Shown: piece after piece, positions 24,540 to 36,209 of the stretch
Position numbering within the stretch: the first letter of the stretch is position 1
Layout: every line of letters begins with the position of its first letter
NCBI GenBank assembly: GCA_051453625.1
Contig: JBOZIK010000001.1
Coordinates: 126,883,359 to 126,939,908, forward strand
Length of the DNA stretch: 56,550 nucleotides
Reading direction: 5' to 3'
From: Welwitschia mirabilis
Taxonomy: Eukaryota; Gnetophyta; Gnetopsida; Welwitschiales
Made by a program: the position numbers and the translations under genes
The notes under the pieces: generated by a model
Told to the model about the DNA's origin: nothing
Database searches by the model: none
What the model saw: only the letters and a program-made list of their open reading frames with translations

Positions 24540-25300
24540 ATGAAATTATATTCATTAAAAACCTAGTTGCTAATATCTAATTCACTATAAATTAACAATT
24601 AAAATTATATCATAAGAATAAGATGAAAGATCTTTGTTTGATTCTTGAAAAACATTGTGACCTTAATACTAAGATTTTTCTTAAATCTATTTAATTAAAA
24701 GTTTTTTATTGTTATTATACCCTTGTTTAATTTACTTTTTTTTCTTGAATAAGTGTATTACACATTCTTTGTATTATTATTTTAGAATCCTTAGACATAT
24801 AGGAATAAATTATCTTAGTGTTCTTCTACTTGTATCAGATTCTTAATATGAATATTTTTAATTTTTGAATTATAGATATGTATGAAATTATAAGAAACTA
24901 TAGTTACTCTATTCAATCACATCATTTATGTTTAAGTACATTATACTCTTATATAAACTAATTAACTAGTATTTTGTACCATACTTTCCAAACCTTTCTC
25001 ATCATAGTTTATACTCTGTATTGCATGGAAGAGAGTTGTATATTATATTATATGCAAAATAAAATAAAATTGTAAAAATAATAAAATTACAATGTTCTAC
25101 TACAAGTACACTAGGACATATATTATCAAGAGGGCCTTTGATAGTATAATATAGTAGATATGAGAACTTTACTAGGGGATTAGTTGACCATGATATAGAG
25201 TTTCACATGTGTATCCTTACTTCTTTATCAATGGTTGTACTCTCCTTAATGTGATATAAGTTTGTTATTATAACTACATATTAACTCCTTTCTATGTAAT
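24540..25300 (+). other. gypsy A 3' region, uninterrupted homologue of the C1 insertion site
   Basis: Noncoding or unreadable sequence after integrase that aligns to copy B on both sides of the 8.5-kb C1 insertion: 24540-25017 to about 32430-32929 and 25018-25300 to 41415-41657. The bases ACTCT at 25013-25017 stand where B is interrupted. An AAGAGGGCCTTTGATAG phrase near 25130 could be a polypurine tract plus LTR start, but no matching 5' LTR start was found. Confidence 0.75.
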
Positions 25301-26028
25301 GAAATTTTTCCGTTTCATTTAGACTTTCATAACCTAGGATCTTGTGCTAAAATAACCTACATTATACTTCATAATTCATGGTTAAATCTGAACTCTAGAA
25401 AATTTTGTGCTACTTCGCTAGCTATTAGAGTAACTAAGGAGCACATCCAAGAAGGGAATTATCTAGTTATTGTATTATGCTTCTAGAACAACATGAAGAT
25501 TCACTATAATCACCTATCCTACTGACTGAATTTATTTACTCATGGGTCAACTTAATTAACATTATAAAGGTAATTTATTAGGATAATTAAGTTTTTAATG
25601 ACATGGATTTAGGGATTTATCATCTTAATTATAGGCATTCTAATCATGTTAATGAAATAACATTAAGTACCTAGAAATGCAGTAATTATAGTACTTTACT
25701 ATGAATTATCATTTCTCTATCACTTTATCATTTTTTCACCCCACCTAGGCCTTTTATTTTATTGTCTCTTTTCATATTTTCATATTTTTATTTACTTATG
25801 CATATGTTATTTTACAATGACCATTTCTCTTTAGTTGTTCATATCTAGAAAGTTTACTTGATGATTTTCATAAGAATTGGTAATTCTCAAAAAGAATACT
25901 AAGCAGTTACATTTTGATTTAGATTGATGTTTCATGCATCTTTTACTATTTTATGTTTTTCTCAAAAACATGCTAATCCCTATGTTATGCAGAGATAAGC
26001 ATTAACTATTTGTTAGAAGGTTGTTGGC
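25301..26028. other. Noncoding AT-rich stretch, no gene seen
   Basis: No coding segment or repeat copy could be identified. It lies between the gypsy A 3' region and the GC-rich island. If copy A has a 3' LTR it should be here, but it does not visibly match 15.5-17.2 kb. Confidence 0.5.
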
Positions 26029-26905
26029 CTCTACTAGAGCCTTATGTAATAAACCCCTATAGGGCGGGTTATCCATCATCGTCCAATTGAGTAATCCATG
26101 CCAAGCATTAGAAAAGAAGGGTATTTTAGTATGGGGAGCATAGCATTTTTGAGCCTGTCAAATGATAAATATCTATGTAACATGCCAATGGGGTTAGGTG
26201 CTATGTTCCCCACTTGAAGGACCCAATGGGGTAAGGTCATCGTCCATCCTTTCCCCGGGTTATCCCCCACAAGGTAACTGGGATAATGTACATCATTACC
26301 CACCTGGTCCAAAGCAATTATACTACCCTTGGGTCCTATAGCATATGAACACAACAAGAGTAGAAACAACGGGTTCATGGGTAGGTAAGAGGGGCCTTAA
26401 CAAAGCATAAGCTATGCAAATAGTGGAGCAACTCCTCCCATTACCTTCCCTCATATACAGACCCTAATGCGCACATGGATGCAGGCTCTGACGTATCCAT
26501 TGATATACAGTTACATTGTCATATTTTCTATCCATTGCATATGTGTCGCGTTTATGCTAGAGCTACTTCACATGGGGTAACGGAGGCAAACTTTGGGGAT
26601 GTCGTTCTGGGTTATAACTGAGGTGAAACCTAGAAAGGATGACCCCATACTCCTACTGGGACCAAAGGATTCAGTGGAAATAGGAGGGCGAACCCCTCCT
26701 ACTAGGTTCTATTCTAGTCCCCATTGATATGGGTAACTACATAGTATCAAGAAAGGTTCATGTATCCCTACCTATACGGGCATTGTACTCTTGCCTCTAC
26801 CCCTAGCGAGAATGACCAGTTACCCCTCAATGGTATGTAAGGGAGTGGGGACCGAATAGAGGATGCCCACCCAGTATGGTATGGGGTACCACTAGTTACC
26901 CTTAA
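26029..26905. other. GC- and CpG-rich island of unknown origin
   Basis: About 880 bp whose composition differs sharply from its surroundings: near half G+C, about 15 CpG against two in 25000-25880. It is dotted with short G/C blocks such as GGGTAA and its complement TTACCC (for example around 26225, 26298, 26576, 26729, 26819, 26892). An open reading frame of 100 codons on the minus strand (26076-26378) exists but has no recognisable domain. Candidates are a young non-autonomous element, part of an LTR of a distinct family, subterminal repeats of a DNA transposon, or organelle-derived DNA; none is supported by a diagnostic motif I can see. Confidence 0.6.
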
Positions 26906-29900
26906 TGATTTCTCATTATTAGTTTGATGTTAAATGAATCTTAGTATTTATTTGTAAATGATCAATATGGATACTCCTTCAATTAATGGTCTTCTTAAAT
27001 TCATACTTTCAACACTAATAGTATTCATGAAGAAACATAACAGTTTAATATTCATAGCTTAAGTATGTCAAAAATGAAGAAAAATGATCTATCATAAAAA
27101 TTCATTTATAATTAGGTCCCTTTTTTGGCAAGAGTTTCTAGGACCTACCTTTAAATCAACTAAATGAAACTAAAAATTTTCTGAACCCTCAAGATAAGAA
27201 AACTCCTCATATGGTGAATACAAGATTTAAACCAAAATCTGGAAGATGGCGAGTCCATTTGAATAATAAGAAGTGTGTAAAAGTTTAGATCACTTAGATT
27301 ATAAGCATCAATAATACTCTAGCTCTATGTTGTTAATGGAGAGTAAATGTGAAATAACCAAGTGCAATAATAAGTATTCTTGAAGGTGCTTTTTCTTTCT
27401 CTCTATATCTCTACCCCTCTCTCTCTATTTCTTTGCACTCTCATATTCTTTTATGATTTGAACCCCTTAAGTAATAAAACTTATGCCATTGATGATGACT
27501 GACATTCATAACTTGGATGATAATAAAATGTTAGTTATTTTGATCTATGTGATAAAAGTAGAACAAGTTTAAAACCTAGCAAGTGTTTATCACCAATGAA
27601 GAAGACTCCTGAGAAATCTAAGATTGGATATGAATTTTTAGTTTTCTCAGTTAAAGTTTATAATTAAATGATAATTAACATCAATCTAGCATTCACTTAG
27701 CTACTATAAGAATATACCAACACAATGATATTATCATTAATGTAGGTATCATACATGATACTACTCATCTTAATTGAAGAAACACAATTATCAAGGTATG
27801 TAAAAACTATGTAGTACTATTCTTGTTAAATTATACATAAGATGCAATATTATTAATAGTTAGAAAAATAATATATATCAAATAAATTATAAAGAGAAGA
27901 ATAAAAGTCATATTTAAGAAAAAGAGTTGAGAATTATTAAACTTAAAGAGAAGGGATGAATGAGTTCTAATAATAAAAAATTAAACTAACAAAACTAAAA
28001 CCTTACTAATTAACATGGTTTCTCAACCTGAGTATGTCCACACATAGAAAGTATCTTTTCTTCATACCTTTGAATGTCTGTTATATATGAAAAATAGTGA
28101 TGTTAGAGAATAACCAACCTTAAATACAAATGAAATGCTGCTCAGAAGGTAGTAATCTCTTCACCTCATCGACTACAATGGAATGCAATTCTAAAAGTTC
28201 TCATAAGTACTTGTCTAATCTTAAAATGCACACCCTTATAATGGTTACCTTATACCTTGTAATACCTTAGTAAGGAACCCTAATTAGACTAAAAATAAAA
28301 GATTCTACAAGTCAAAATAATCCAACAATGATGTGCCAATAACTTAGTATGGAAGAATAACAAGCTTGGAATGATAAGAAAAGTGTTATAGATTGAATTA
28401 AGCTTTAATGTCATTTACAATAGTATTCAATGGCAAGGTTTTAGTAGTAGATGAGCTCAAATCACATAGATTTCTTCAACAGTAGTATCAATAATTAGTT
28501 CTAGTAGAATTCAACATGTATAGTACCATTCTATCCTTTTTTAATGATTCATTGTTGTGCATTTTATACTTCTTAAGCACTTTCATTAGTTAACTAAGTG
28601 AAATAACCATTGGAATGAGTTTAAACACTATCTAACATCTATAACTCTTTTTTTTTAAATAGTTAATTTTCCATTATGTCATTTTTCAGAATATATGTCT
28701 ACATCAAGATAGATGTTTTTAATAAGAAGACATTTTTCATGAGGATAGACATCTATAGTAAATTTTTCTATATTTTGATAAGCTTTGAACTAATGTTTCT
28801 TTAATTCTATGGCATCATGAATATGACATGTAAAAGTTTTTTAGTTCTTTAAAAAGTGATTTTATCATCATTTTTTTCCAAGTGATACAAATTAACCTCT
28901 ATCACCAATATTAACTTAGTAGAAATGTCTTTCATTTTTGGAGATTTTTAATACTTTTAATGTAGCATAAACATCTTTCTCTTTCTAAACATATATCATT
29001 AGTTTTAATTTGGCATATAGATCTTTTAGTTGATAAATGACTATTATGAAATTTTTCTAATAGATTAGATAATATCTAGCCTTATAAAGTCATGAATGTG
29101 ACATGCAAATCCTATCTAGTATCCTAGAAATTACTTTTGCCATCACTAATATATTGTTTACATAAGAAGTATTTTGTTATCTTTGCACTTGTAATGTAAA
29201 CATATTTGACATTATAGATATCTTTCAAAAACTTTATGATTCTTACTTGGTTTATTCAAGATTATTCTTGAAGTATAAGATCCATTGGAAATGCAATGTA
29301 AAAACTTCATCATCTGATAAATGTCTATCAACCTGAGAGTATCTTTGATATCTTGTCTACATATAAAATCTATTACATCCAATAAATGACATTATTAAAG
29401 TTAGAATTTTTCTAATAATATCCCCCTTTTTAAGATTTCCAAAACTTGGAAAATCCTATTATTGTGAAAATTTGATAATTATACCTAAGATATCATAAAA
29501 ATAAGTGTTATTTAAGATATTATACTATCTAGCATAAAAATGTAATAGTGGTTGTCTAGAGCATGAATTAATTGAAACTTTAATAATTAAAATCATGTGA
29601 TAAAGAATGTCATGTAGAATTTAATATGCCATAACAATTATTAGTGTCAATAAATAAGAATAACCATGATAACAAAAGTGTATAAGCTAGTACAAATAGT
29701 AAAAGAGAATTGTCCACTAGAGAAATATGCATAAGTACTAATCAAGAATGATGTCACTCATAAGTAAACTAGTCAATTCCTCATTTTCCAACTATCTCTA
29801 ATACCACACAAGTGTCCATAGCTATCCATAAATATTTTCCACTTTCCCCTCTTTTTGATATCAACAAAGCATAATCACTAAGTTGTAAAACAATAGGATA

Positions 29901-29916
29901 TTCAACAAGAATAGTA
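26906..29916. other. Noncoding stretch with minus-strand copia 3'-end relics
   Basis: No coding region is readable. A pyrimidine-rich tract occurs at 27391-27437. Two minus-strand polypurine-tract-like motifs occur at 29841-29857 and 29421-29432. The second is followed on the minus strand by TATTATTAGA, similar to the copia II LTR start, so 29420 leftward may be a very decayed minus-strand LTR. The other LTR end was not found. Confidence 0.45.
28740..29130. repeat. Diverged tandem duplication, unit about 270 bp
   Basis: A segment with TCATGAATATGACATGTAAA (near 28815) is echoed by TCATGAATGTGACATGCAAA (near 29090), and each is preceded by related AAATTTTTCTA text (28759 and 29048). The two units are diverged and contain indels. 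A fainter third unit may follow near 29290-29420. Seen by eye only. Confidence 0.4.
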
Positions 29917-29959
29917 ATTGATTTAAATGTTAAGCAAAACAAGCAAGCCTATACATGAT

Positions 29960-30960
29960 CATATAATGATATCCAATAAGTAATTTTATTAACTCTAGTA
30001 ATGAACAAAATTTACTTAGAAGAGGATGTAAAACTAATTGAAAAATCTTTAATGTTAGATGTACATTATAAAATTAGTTGAGGATAAATCTATAAATTAT
30101 AAAATTAAGATATTATATATCCTATATTAGATAGCAAGTAGATAAACCCAATTATAGTAATAAATAATAATGGTAAATGGTGAATTCGTATTAACTTTTA
30201 ACATAAGAATGAATTTCCTATACCTTACATTGATTACATTCTAAAAAAACTTTTAGGACATGAATATTATTGCTTTCTAGATGGCTTTAGTGATTATAAT
30301 GATACTGCTATAGAACTTGAAGATAAACATAAGAGAAAATTTTCTTTACCATTTGGAATATGTGCTTACTACAAAATTTCTTTTGGGTTATGTAATGAAC
30401 CCACTACTTTTTAAAGAGACATGATGTCAATATTTTCTAATGTACTAGACGAATTCATTCAAATATTCATGGATGATTTTTTCAGTATATGATGATTTCT
30501 TTGATTAAACTCTAGAATGGATTTAAAACTTTCTCTTATGATGTATCAAGAATAAGTTGGTAGAAAATCCATTTCATGTTTAAAAGTGGGATTTTGAAAA
30601 ATGTTATGTCATAAACTAGGATAACTATGAATCCTAAGAAAATCTAAGTTATCACATCTTTACAATATCAACAAATCTTAAAACATGTAGAGGTTTTGTA
30701 ATAGACATTGGATACTATTAATGATTCATTAAGATATTTTCAAAGGTTTTAAGGCCTCTGTATAAGTTATTAAAAAATGATAAACCCTTTATATGGAATA
30801 ATTCTCATGAGGAAGCTTTTAATGTTTTGAAAGAAAGAGTCATCATTATACCTATTATTAGTATACTAGATCAACAATATCCTTTTAATCCCATGTGTGA
30901 TTCTAGTAATACTATGAATTGGTATAGTTTAGGATAATACATTGATCATGAGCCATGTGT
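29960..30960 (+). pseudogene. gypsy B reverse transcriptase remnant
   Basis: IYLEEDVKLIEKS (about 30009-30047) begins the RT-linked segment. The palm keeps both catalytic motifs: CFLDGFSDYN (Asp at 30280-30282) and FMDD (30466-30477), with FGLCNEPTTF between them (about 30382-30411). RPLYKLLKNDKPF and the HEEAFNVLKERV segment (about 30752-30841) mark the connection, ending in PFNPMCDSSNT before RNase H. Stops and at least two frame changes occur, but this is the better of the two RT copies. It would have made cDNA from the element's RNA. Confidence 0.88.
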
Positions 30961-32330
30961 CATTTACAATATTTGAAAAATTCTTAATTTAATATTATGT
31001 ACTTAGAGAATAACTAAAAAGGAATTACTAGTAATCATTATATCATGTAAAAATCTTAAACATTACCTTATTAATTTTAAAACTCAAGATTACATAAATA
31101 ATTTAGCTATTACATTCTATTCAAATAAGAAAATTGACAATGTTTGTATTAGTATTGATGCATACATATGAAGGAATTTCATTTGAAAATTTGAAATAAG
31201 TGAGGTTATAAAAATGTAGTAGCAAATCATATTTATCATTTCCAAATATCTTAAACATACCAAAATTAAGACAGAATTAATGATATGTTTCCTAACGAGA
31301 AATTATTTGTAGTGCATACTAATCATCATAAGTAATACCTATGGTGCATGAATATTATTAATTACCTATTTATACTTTAGGTTCCATGAGATTAGCTAGG
31401 TGAGAATAATTAATTGTTTATTAAAAGAATTAAAAATTACATTCGGTAAAATCCTTTATTATAGTATATCTATAAACATGAAATTTCTTATCAATGTATT
31501 TTGTAATGGAAACAACCTAAAATCTTACAAATGTATTAGGATAGTGTTTTTGTGGTTATTTAAATGAAGCAAAAATACCTTAAAACATTTTATGAAGTGG
31601 ATTCTACTTGCTTACATTATTTTAAGACTCTTGTAATTATGTCTCAAAATGTGATCAGTACTAACAAAGAGGGGTTAATTAAAAAATACAAGCCACCTAT
31701 GAATCTAATTCTAGCATATGACCATTTGATGTTTAGAGAATTAATTTATGAGATACCTTCTAGTATAAAATAGATAATAATACATTATTGCTTTTGTTAA
31801 TTATGTTATAAATTGAGTAAAACCTAAAGTAACTAAGACCAATGATTTCAAAATAGTTGTTAGGTTTTTCAAAGAACATATCTTATAATGATTTACACAT
31901 TTACATGTACTTATTAAGAAATTCATTTCATTAATCAAACCATAAATTAATGAAGTTAATAAGAATTTTGCATAAAGTTACAATTAATTATCATCCACAA
32001 AAATTAACCAAGTACAGAATAGAAACTAAGATATTAAAAGAATCTTAGTTAAAATGGTTAATTTTAGTAAATATTGATGTAAGACATTAAATGATGTATC
32101 ATGGCTATATAGAAAAAACATGAAGAAATTACTTGGGTTACATAATGTATCAATTAGTATATGAGAAATAATGCTTAATTCTAATAGAAATTCAATGTAA
32201 GTCTTTGAAGTTGAAATAAAAGTTAAATATCAATAATGAATAGGACATTTTGAAGAGAATTTTATAGCTTAAGGAACTAGATGAGATGAGATATCATGTA
32301 GTAAATTAATAATGCATCATATAGAGTTAA
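30961..32330 (+). pseudogene. gypsy B RNase H and integrase remnant
   Basis: RNase H has the same YIN-LA reading as copy A where active elements have YTDHAA, so the catalytic Asp is Asn (31097-31099). In the integrase region an open stretch 31564-31773 matches 23641-23830 of copy A. The core near 31988-32010 reads YHPQK and then diverges from NGQVE, so the catalytic Glu is not preserved in frame. The zinc finger cannot be read. Confidence 0.75.
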
Positions 32331-32929
32331 TGAGAAAATTACCATGATAAGAAAATTTAATGAAAGCCTTATCCAACATAACATTACATAAGTTCCCTAG
32401 AATATTGATCATCAAATGGAAAGAACATTTTGAAACTGCTAATGTAAATTAAATGGAAGTATATTTATTAAAAATTAACTATTAATATCCAATTTACTGT
32501 AAATAAATAGTTAAAATTATATCATGAGAATAAGATAGAAGATCTTTATTTAATTCTTGAAAAAAATTGTAAACTTAATACTAAGACTTTCTTTTAAATC
32601 TATTGCATTATATGTTATTTATCTTACTTATACCATTATTTAATTTATATTTTTTCTTGAATAAGTGTATCATACATTCTTGTTGTTATTATTTTAGAAT
32701 CCATGGGCATACAAGGATAAATTCTCTTAGTGCTCTTCTACTTATGTCAGATGCTTAGTATGAATATTGTTAATTTTTAAATTATAAATATGTATGAAAT
32801 TATAGGAAACTATAGTTACTCATTTTAGTTGCAACCTTAATGTTTAATGTACATTACACTCTTGTGTAAACTAATTAGCTAGTATTTTATATCATACTTT
32901 CACCCTTTTTACATCATAGTGTATACTCT

Positions 32930-34198
32930 TATTGTGGTGTATATTTATACAATCTCTTAAGTCCTTAAATAAATTTATTTTAATAATAAATTCTTGCATA
33001 AAACACATACTAATATAGATAGGAGTTAACCTAAATGTCATAATTCATTGAAGGAACTAGGTTAGAAGTTAGAGAATTTATTTTAATAAATTATTTTTAG
33101 TTTTTTATTAAGTAAATGAAAATATAAAATAATACAAAAATATAATACAAGATAAATGCTAATGCAATGCTTATAAATGAGATGCAAGTAAAATAACTCT
33201 AAGTAATAAATATATTCAAGTACTAATCTTTCTATCATCAAGATTGATCCGTATAACTTAGATTAATTAAAGAAAACTATCACTTAATCCTATCCAACAT
33301 TAGCTATAAGACACATTGAATAGGATACATATAAATGCAACTATTATAACTATGGAAATGAAAAATGAAATGGAGTGCAAGTACTTAAACTAACAATATC
33401 AACATATCACGTGTTGCTCTTATGACCTAGATTAACTACTAAACTCTCATGGATTCATAATAAACATAAATCATAAGGGAAATGCACATAGTTAAAATAA
33501 AGCAATATTTTTATTAATCTTAAATAAAGTATTTAATTATAAAGTAGCAACACCTCAATGAAGGATACAGAGTTCAATATTAAGGAATACTTCTATTTAT
33601 AGCTAGGATGAATCCTCTTACCCTTTGATCTCCCATCATAAGACTTTTAGGTATAAAATCTGGTAATTTGAAGTAAGGTCAAGGTGGTATCTATATTTCT
33701 ACATGAAAGATTGTAGAACAAAACCCTAAAAGTTGGAAATGAAATCATAGTAGCCCACATGAGGTGCATGATCCCATTACAAACATAATTTATTTATAAT
33801 ATAAAATAATTATCATCCTAATTAGAGTCTATATGACTATGGGGACAACACCTCAAAATGAAAGATGATTCATTAATTTCTAATCCCAGTCCATATTAGC
33901 ATCCCTATCAAATTTGAATGTACAATTATCCAATGATTGTCATCTAGATGACACTGTGAACAACATCCTTATGAGTTCTTTAGTTAAGAAAAGTTAGCCT
34001 TCTAGATCATCAAGCTCCTCCTCAGAACGTTAAGTATCAGAATCTATCTAGAATCCCTCTAAATCTACTAAGAGTTTGTATGATTGCATGATCATTTCTC
34101 GGTTCTTTATAATCATCAGAACTTCATTTAAACCTATCTCAATGTCTTACAAAAATACTCAAAATACCCCCAAGTACACATAATTTGACATCGCAACA
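32930..34198 (-). repeat. C1 LTR1 (3' LTR on the minus strand)
   Basis: On the plus strand it begins TATTGTGGTG and ends ATCGCAACA. It aligns along its length with 40150-41409 (shared phrases such as AATATAGATA-GAGTTAAC and TCATGGATT-type text) and with 38228-39491 and 41742-42964. A perfect 16-bp palindrome, TGTCATCTAGATGACA, occurs at 33938-33953. Confidence 0.85.
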
Positions 34199-34214
34199 TA
34201 GCCCCTCACTTAAC
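34199..34214 (-). other. Polypurine tract of C1
   Basis: The minus strand reads GTTAAGTGAGGGGCTA directly before the LTR start TGTTGCGATG. The equivalent tract at LTR4 is at 42965-42980 (GCTAGGTAGGAGGCTA). This fixes the orientation as minus. Confidence 0.7.
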
Positions 34215-36209
34215 TTTATCAGTCTCTGGTAAAATAAGCAAATAACAAAAATATTCCTAGCCAAATTAACTAAGATATACAATAACTAGAAAAACATGAA
34301 TTTAGTTTAGATAGCTTATCATGCAAGATTAAACATAAAAAACTGATAAAATATATGTATTATCTTGGTAGAGTATGCGACCATACTATCATTTTATATG
34401 TTGTCCAGACAATGGTGGGAATGAAAGGCTTCAAAACTCAGATAGAAAAATCAAATGCTTGTAATTATGATTATTAAAAAATATGATCAAAGAACTTATA
34501 AACTACATTAGCCCCAACTTAAAACATTTGGCATATTAAAAAAGATAGAAATTAAACATCATATACAAAAATCATCATAAGATATAACCATGATAATGTA
34601 GGAAAATGTTGTATATGTATAATCAAAATGATGTGTATAAATCAATTAGTAAGTATAAGTACAATTCACAAAGGGGTAAATATATAAAAAATAATCAAAA
34701 CATCACTCCCTTTATGGTGATCCTCCTTAAATAGGAAGTGTATATTGAGAGCCTATTGTCTAATACATGTTCTACTAAACAATACACATAATGTATATTA
34801 GACAAATAATATGAAATCATAAATAGACCAATACATCACATATGTATTATGAAAGCTTAAAATTACCATCATTATTAAAATATTTACTCAAAAATATCTC
34901 AAAAATAGGTCCTTTTCCCTATAGATGAATCAAAATGTCACATATTGCAATAATGTGAGAAGAAGCTAATGTCATTCTAGTCATCGTCTGGATGATAGAT
35001 GTAGGATGAAAATGAATCAAAGGTTGTCTAGAGAGTCAGATAGTCAATGATAGAAATAATAATTATTTAGAAAGTTATCATGAAGCTTGAGAGATAGGTA
35101 AAATATAAGAATCGTCATTAAAAGGATTAGGTTAAAGGAGTGAAAAGTGAAAAGAACTCAAGGTAAGAGAAAAGGGCTATAAGATAGGAGAATGATAATG
35201 CATCAAGTAGAAAGAAGTAATGCTAAGGAAAAATCTTCAAATGTGTTTGAATTTAAAATCATTTAAGAGTACTAAGTGGATGTGCCAAAACTCAAAAATA
35301 TGTGAAAGGAACATATGCAAAGTACTAAAATAAATTTAACCTTTATGGATAAAAAAAATTGAGTGAAAACAAAAAGATAATAAGAAACCTACTAAATGAT
35401 CAAGCCCTAAATATTGTGATGAAAAAGGATGGAAATGGCTTTGAAGTAACATATAAAACAACTAAGGAAAGCAAAATTAAAAATAAACAACGAGGAAAAT
35501 AAAGAATATTGTATACCTAACTTAAATTATAACTTAACAAAGTCCCTTGGTAAAAATCATAAAATCACCTAATTAATAAAGCATAACATGATATAAAAAC
35601 TTCATAAAATACCACTTGAATATGCAGTGATTATGATAATGTCAAGTAAACTAACATTTTTAATCAATAAATGATAAGATCAAAAGATGCTAAAAAATGG
35701 ACTCACCTGCTTACATCTCAAAATCACAGTAAAATCCTAGAAAGTAAAATGATCATGTAGGAGTACTGTATGCACAATGAGTCTAGGAAACAAGCAATGC
35801 ATCTGATGATACTAAGGACATTACTGATTTCATAGCTTCTAAGTGATAATTATTTCTATAATGAGGGGAGTGCAACCATTATCAAAGAAGGAAGGGCCCA
35901 TAAAACATGGACAACTAATTCCCCAATGGAGTTCCCATACTTACGAATAATACCAAAGGCCCCTCTCAGGAAAATATACGTTGGTGTGGTAGGACATAAT
36001 GGTGACCATGTTTTTAGATTAGATATAAAAGATCATGGTCATTTTTTTTTTTTGAAAATAATAAAAATAAATCCCACGTGGTCAAATACTCTTAAGGACA
36101 AGGGTGAAGTAATGAAATAAGAAATAGTGAAGGACATACTAAAATAATTAAATATTCATACCATTAAGAGAAAATAAAAGAACCAAGTAATCTTCCTTCA
36201 AAATGAAAT
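34215..36209 (-). other. C1 3' noncoding region
   Basis: About 2 kb upstream (minus strand) of the polypurine tract, with no readable domain. Parts align with 42980-43900 beside LTR4, for example CTTGGTAAAAATCATAAAATCACCT (35547 on) against CTTGGTAAAGGTTATAAAGATACCT (43770 on). Around 35880-36090 the composition is less AT-rich and a 64-codon open frame on the plus strand occurs, with no known motif. Confidence 0.55.

Larger units (their letters stand above)
17171..25300 (+). mobile_element. Ty3/gypsy element of Athila/Tat type, copy A
   Basis: The internal region of an old gypsy element holds, in order, gag (19.7-20.5 kb), protease (21.2-21.6), RT (21.8-22.95), RNase H and integrase (23.0-24.3), and 3' noncoding sequence to about 25.3 kb. 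This order, with integrase last, is Ty3/gypsy. Affinity to Athila/Tat is judged from phrases such as a late-protease GRPWLA-like motif and the linker before RT. From about 21940 on it matches copy B (29.9-41.7 kb): 64 of 71 bases agree between 23738-23808 and 31683-31753. All genes are broken. Confidence 0.85.

Noticed and set aside
26050-26072. Phrase CTATAGGGCGG, similar to the end of a T7 phage promoter
   Set aside because: Only the last bases match; the upstream promoter bases do not. Chance similarity.
26076-26378. 100-codon minus-strand ORF in the GC-rich island, as a host or organelle gene
   Set aside because: No known domain or signature. I compared its text in mind with cytochrome b and other organelle proteins and saw no match. 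Open frames are expected more often in GC-richer DNA.
35926-36120. 64-codon plus-strand ORF with ordinary protein composition
   Set aside because: It lies in the C1 3' noncoding region against the element's direction, without a known motif. The poly-T/Phe run inside is a simple repeat.
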